Positions 59,338 to 60,773 of a stretch of 60,773 bases of DNA are shown piece by piece; the first letter of the stretch is position 1, and each line of letters begins with the position of its first letter. Under the pieces are notes generated by a model. That model searched no databases, had not been told where the DNA came from, and worked only from the letters and a program-made list of their open reading frames with translations. The stretch is from contig JAKAKS010000041.1 of the NCBI GenBank assembly GCA_021813405.1, forward strand, positions 1-60,773, read 5' to 3'. The position numbers were made by a program, and so were the translations under genes. The stretch is from Nitrospirota bacterium (GTDB lineage: Bacteria; Nitrospirota; Thermodesulfovibrionia; Thermodesulfovibrionales; JdFR-88).

Positions 59338-60570
59338 ATGGCCAAAAAAGACAATCCAGAGTACAAATGTTCATTCTGCGGCCGAGGGCAGGACGAAGTG
59401 CGCAAGCTGATTGCGGGGCCCACGGTCTTTATCTGCGACGAGTGCGTGGGGCTTTGCAACGAGATTATAGCGGACGAGCTTTATGCCGATGAAAAGACCC
59501 AGCCGGGGCTGCCAAAACTTCCGGCCCCCAAAGAGATAAAGAGCTTCCTGGACGATTACGTTATCGGACAGGAAAGGGCAAAAAAGACGCTCTCCGTTGC
59601 CGTCTACAACCACTACAAGCGCATCTACAGCGCGGCAGACAGCGACGTGGAGCTGCAAAAGAGCAACATCCTTATGATAGGCCCCACCGGCACGGGCAAG
59701 ACCCTGCTGGCACAGACGCTTGCGCGCATGCTGGACGTGCCGTTTACCATAACGGACGCCACCACGCTTACCGAGGCTGGCTATGTGGGCGAGGATGTAG
59801 AGAACGTGATTTTAAAACTCCTCCAGGCTGCCGACTACGATGTGGAGAAGGCCCAGAGGGGCATAATCTACATAGACGAGATAGACAAGATAGGCCGCAA
59901 GGCAGACAGCCCTTCGATAACGCGGGATGTGTCCGGCGAAGGCGTGCAGCAGGCCCTCCTTAAAATAATAGAGGGCACCACGGCCAATATCCCCCCGCAG
60001 GGCGGGCGCAAGCACCCCCAGCAGGAGTACATACAGGTAAACACCACAAATATCCTGTTCATATGCGGCGGGGCTTTTGTGGGGCTGGACAACGTTATCC
60101 GGCAGAGGACAGGAAAGCGCACCGTAGGGTTTGACGCCAAGGCGGATGCAACCCAGAAAAACCTGGGCGAGTTGATCTCGCAAGTGGAACCGGAAGACCT
60201 TATAAAATACGGAATGATCCCGGAGTTCGTTGGCAGGGTGCCAGTAGTGGCCACCCTGGACGAACTGGACATGGACCAGCTTGTAAAGATACTTACGGAG
60301 CCGAAAAACTCCCTTGTAAAGCAGTACCAGAGGCTTCTGGCCCTGGACAACGTAAGGCTGAGGTTCACCGACAGCGCCCTGAAGGCCATAGCCAGAAGCG
60401 CTATAAAGAAGAAGACAGGCGCCAGGGGGCTCCGCGCCATACTGGAGACCGTAATGCTGGACCTGATGTACGAGGTGCCGTCGGAAAAGAGCATAAAGGA
60501 ATGCCTGATAAACGAAGAGGTTATTACCAGCAAGGAAAAGCCGCTTCTGATATACAGGCAGTCTGCGTAA
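59338..60570 (+). CDS. clpX: ATP-dependent Clp protease ATP-binding subunit
   Basis: 410 residues. The N-terminal zinc-binding domain has the pattern C-x2-C...C-x2-C ('KCSFCGRG', '[10 protein letters not shown]'). AAA+ motifs are Walker A 'GPTGTGKT', Walker B '[11 protein letters not shown]', pore loop 'GYVGEDVE', the IGF-type ClpP docking region replaced by '[15 protein letters not shown]', and sensor-2 'GARGLRAI'. ClpX unfolds tagged substrates and feeds ClpP. GGGAGG lies just before ATG 59338. Confidence 0.97.
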   Translation: MAKKDNPEYKCSFCGRGQDEVRKLIAGPTVFICDECVGLCNEIIADELYADEKTQPGLPKLPAPKEIKSFLDDYVIGQERAKKTLSVAVYNHYKRIYSAADSDVELQKSNILMIGPTGTGKTLLAQTLARMLDVPFTITDATTLTEAGYVGEDVENVILKLLQAADYDVEKAQRGIIYIDEIDKIGRKADSPSITRDVSGEGVQQALLKIIEGTTANIPPQGGRKHPQQEYIQVNTTNILFICGGAFVGLDNVIRQRTGKRTVGFDAKADATQKNLGELISQVEPEDLIKYGMIPEFVGRVPVVATLDELDMDQLVKILTEPKNSLVKQYQRLLALDNVRLRFTDSALKAIARSAIKKKTGARGLRAILETVMLDLMYEVPSEKSIKECLINEEVITSKEKPLLIYRQSA

Positions 60571-60599
60571 CAAGAAACAATCCGGAGATTTCAAAATGC

Positions 60600-60635
60600 A
60601 AGGCGCGTTTCTCTGAACGCGCCTTAATTCTTGTA
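60600..60635 (+). terminator. Terminator of the tig-clpP-clpX operon
   Basis: A perfect ten-pair stem AAGGCGCGTT / AACGCGCCTT with loop TCTCTG, followed by 'aattcttg', a weak U-tract. Confidence 0.7.
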
Positions 60636-60673
60636 TACTTGTACATTAATTGCTTTCTACTTGCTTCCTGAAT

Positions 60674-60760
60674 GGAGGGGTGGCCGAGCGGTTTAAGGCG
60701 ACGGTCTTGAAAACCGTTGACCGTTCACGCGGTCCGGGAGTTCGAATCTCCCCCCCTCCG
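60674..60760 (+). tRNA. tRNA-Ser(UGA)
   Basis: Class II tRNA with a long variable arm. Acceptor GGAGGGG / CCCCTCC, discriminator G (as required for Ser), anticodon loop CTTGAAA with TGA at 60708-60710, variable stem 'accgttcacgcggt', and a T arm centred on TTCGAAT. No encoded CCA. Confidence 0.93.
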
Positions 60761-60773
60761 CCTTTCTTTTATG

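Overview
The window reads as chromosome of a Gram-negative bacterium with an outer membrane: TamA/TamB-type assembly genes, a tripartite RND pump and an MtrB-type outer-membrane barrel are all present. It carries anaerobic or chemolithotrophic redox genes: a SoeABC-type molybdoenzyme, a decaheme cytochrome with an MtrB/PioB porin, and acetate uptake and activation. The gene mix and the short AT-rich palindromic repeats that encode 'FEISNLK'-like N-termini suggest Nitrospirota or Desulfobacterota. That placement is inference; there is no rRNA or other decisive marker here.

Layout. 1-120: tail of a tRNA (probably Lys) and an intact tRNA-Glu(UUC). 121-3044: a 2.9 kb island bounded by a 40 bp direct copy of the tRNA-Glu 3' end. 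It holds a MntA/HepT toxin-antitoxin pair and an AAA/DUF4143 ATPase flanked by direct repeats. 3136-13736: a nitronate monooxygenase with an apparent ATT start, the soeABC operon, greB with a THUMP-type RNA methyltransferase, two small genes including ywbE, and uup. 13973-20634: an efflux operon in the order tetR-acrA-acrB-oprM, with a recognisable promoter and operator. 20920-24653: an M23-like protein, an exported ankyrin protein and a cupin. 24949-31372: a signalling block with separate Hpt, receiver, PAS kinase and Hpt-receiver genes running forward, and receiver-DUF4388 and PAS-GGDEF-EAL genes running backward. A third tRNA-Glu fragment lies at 31596-31636.

31709-39109 is an acetate control-and-use module. 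A small membrane protein and a symporter-domain (SLC5-STAC) histidine kinase are followed by an NtrC-type regulator. A regulatory region with two dyads 30 bp apart and a sigma-54-like -24/-12 site then precedes satP and acs. 39199-46822: an isochorismatase-family hydrolase, a chemoreceptor, and a porin-cytochrome conduit (decaheme lipoprotein plus MtrB-type barrel) followed by an orphan substrate-binding protein. 46952-48768: small membrane, PPC-domain and Cys-rich proteins. 48842-56135: tamB, an Omp85 protein with about seven POTRA domains, and a SurA-like chaperone, all on the minus strand. 56240-60760: tRNA-Val(GAC), a gene relic beside it, a membrane protein, the core tig-clpP-clpX cluster and tRNA-Ser(UGA).

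Coordinates were read by eye. Family names come from motif recognition, not database searches.
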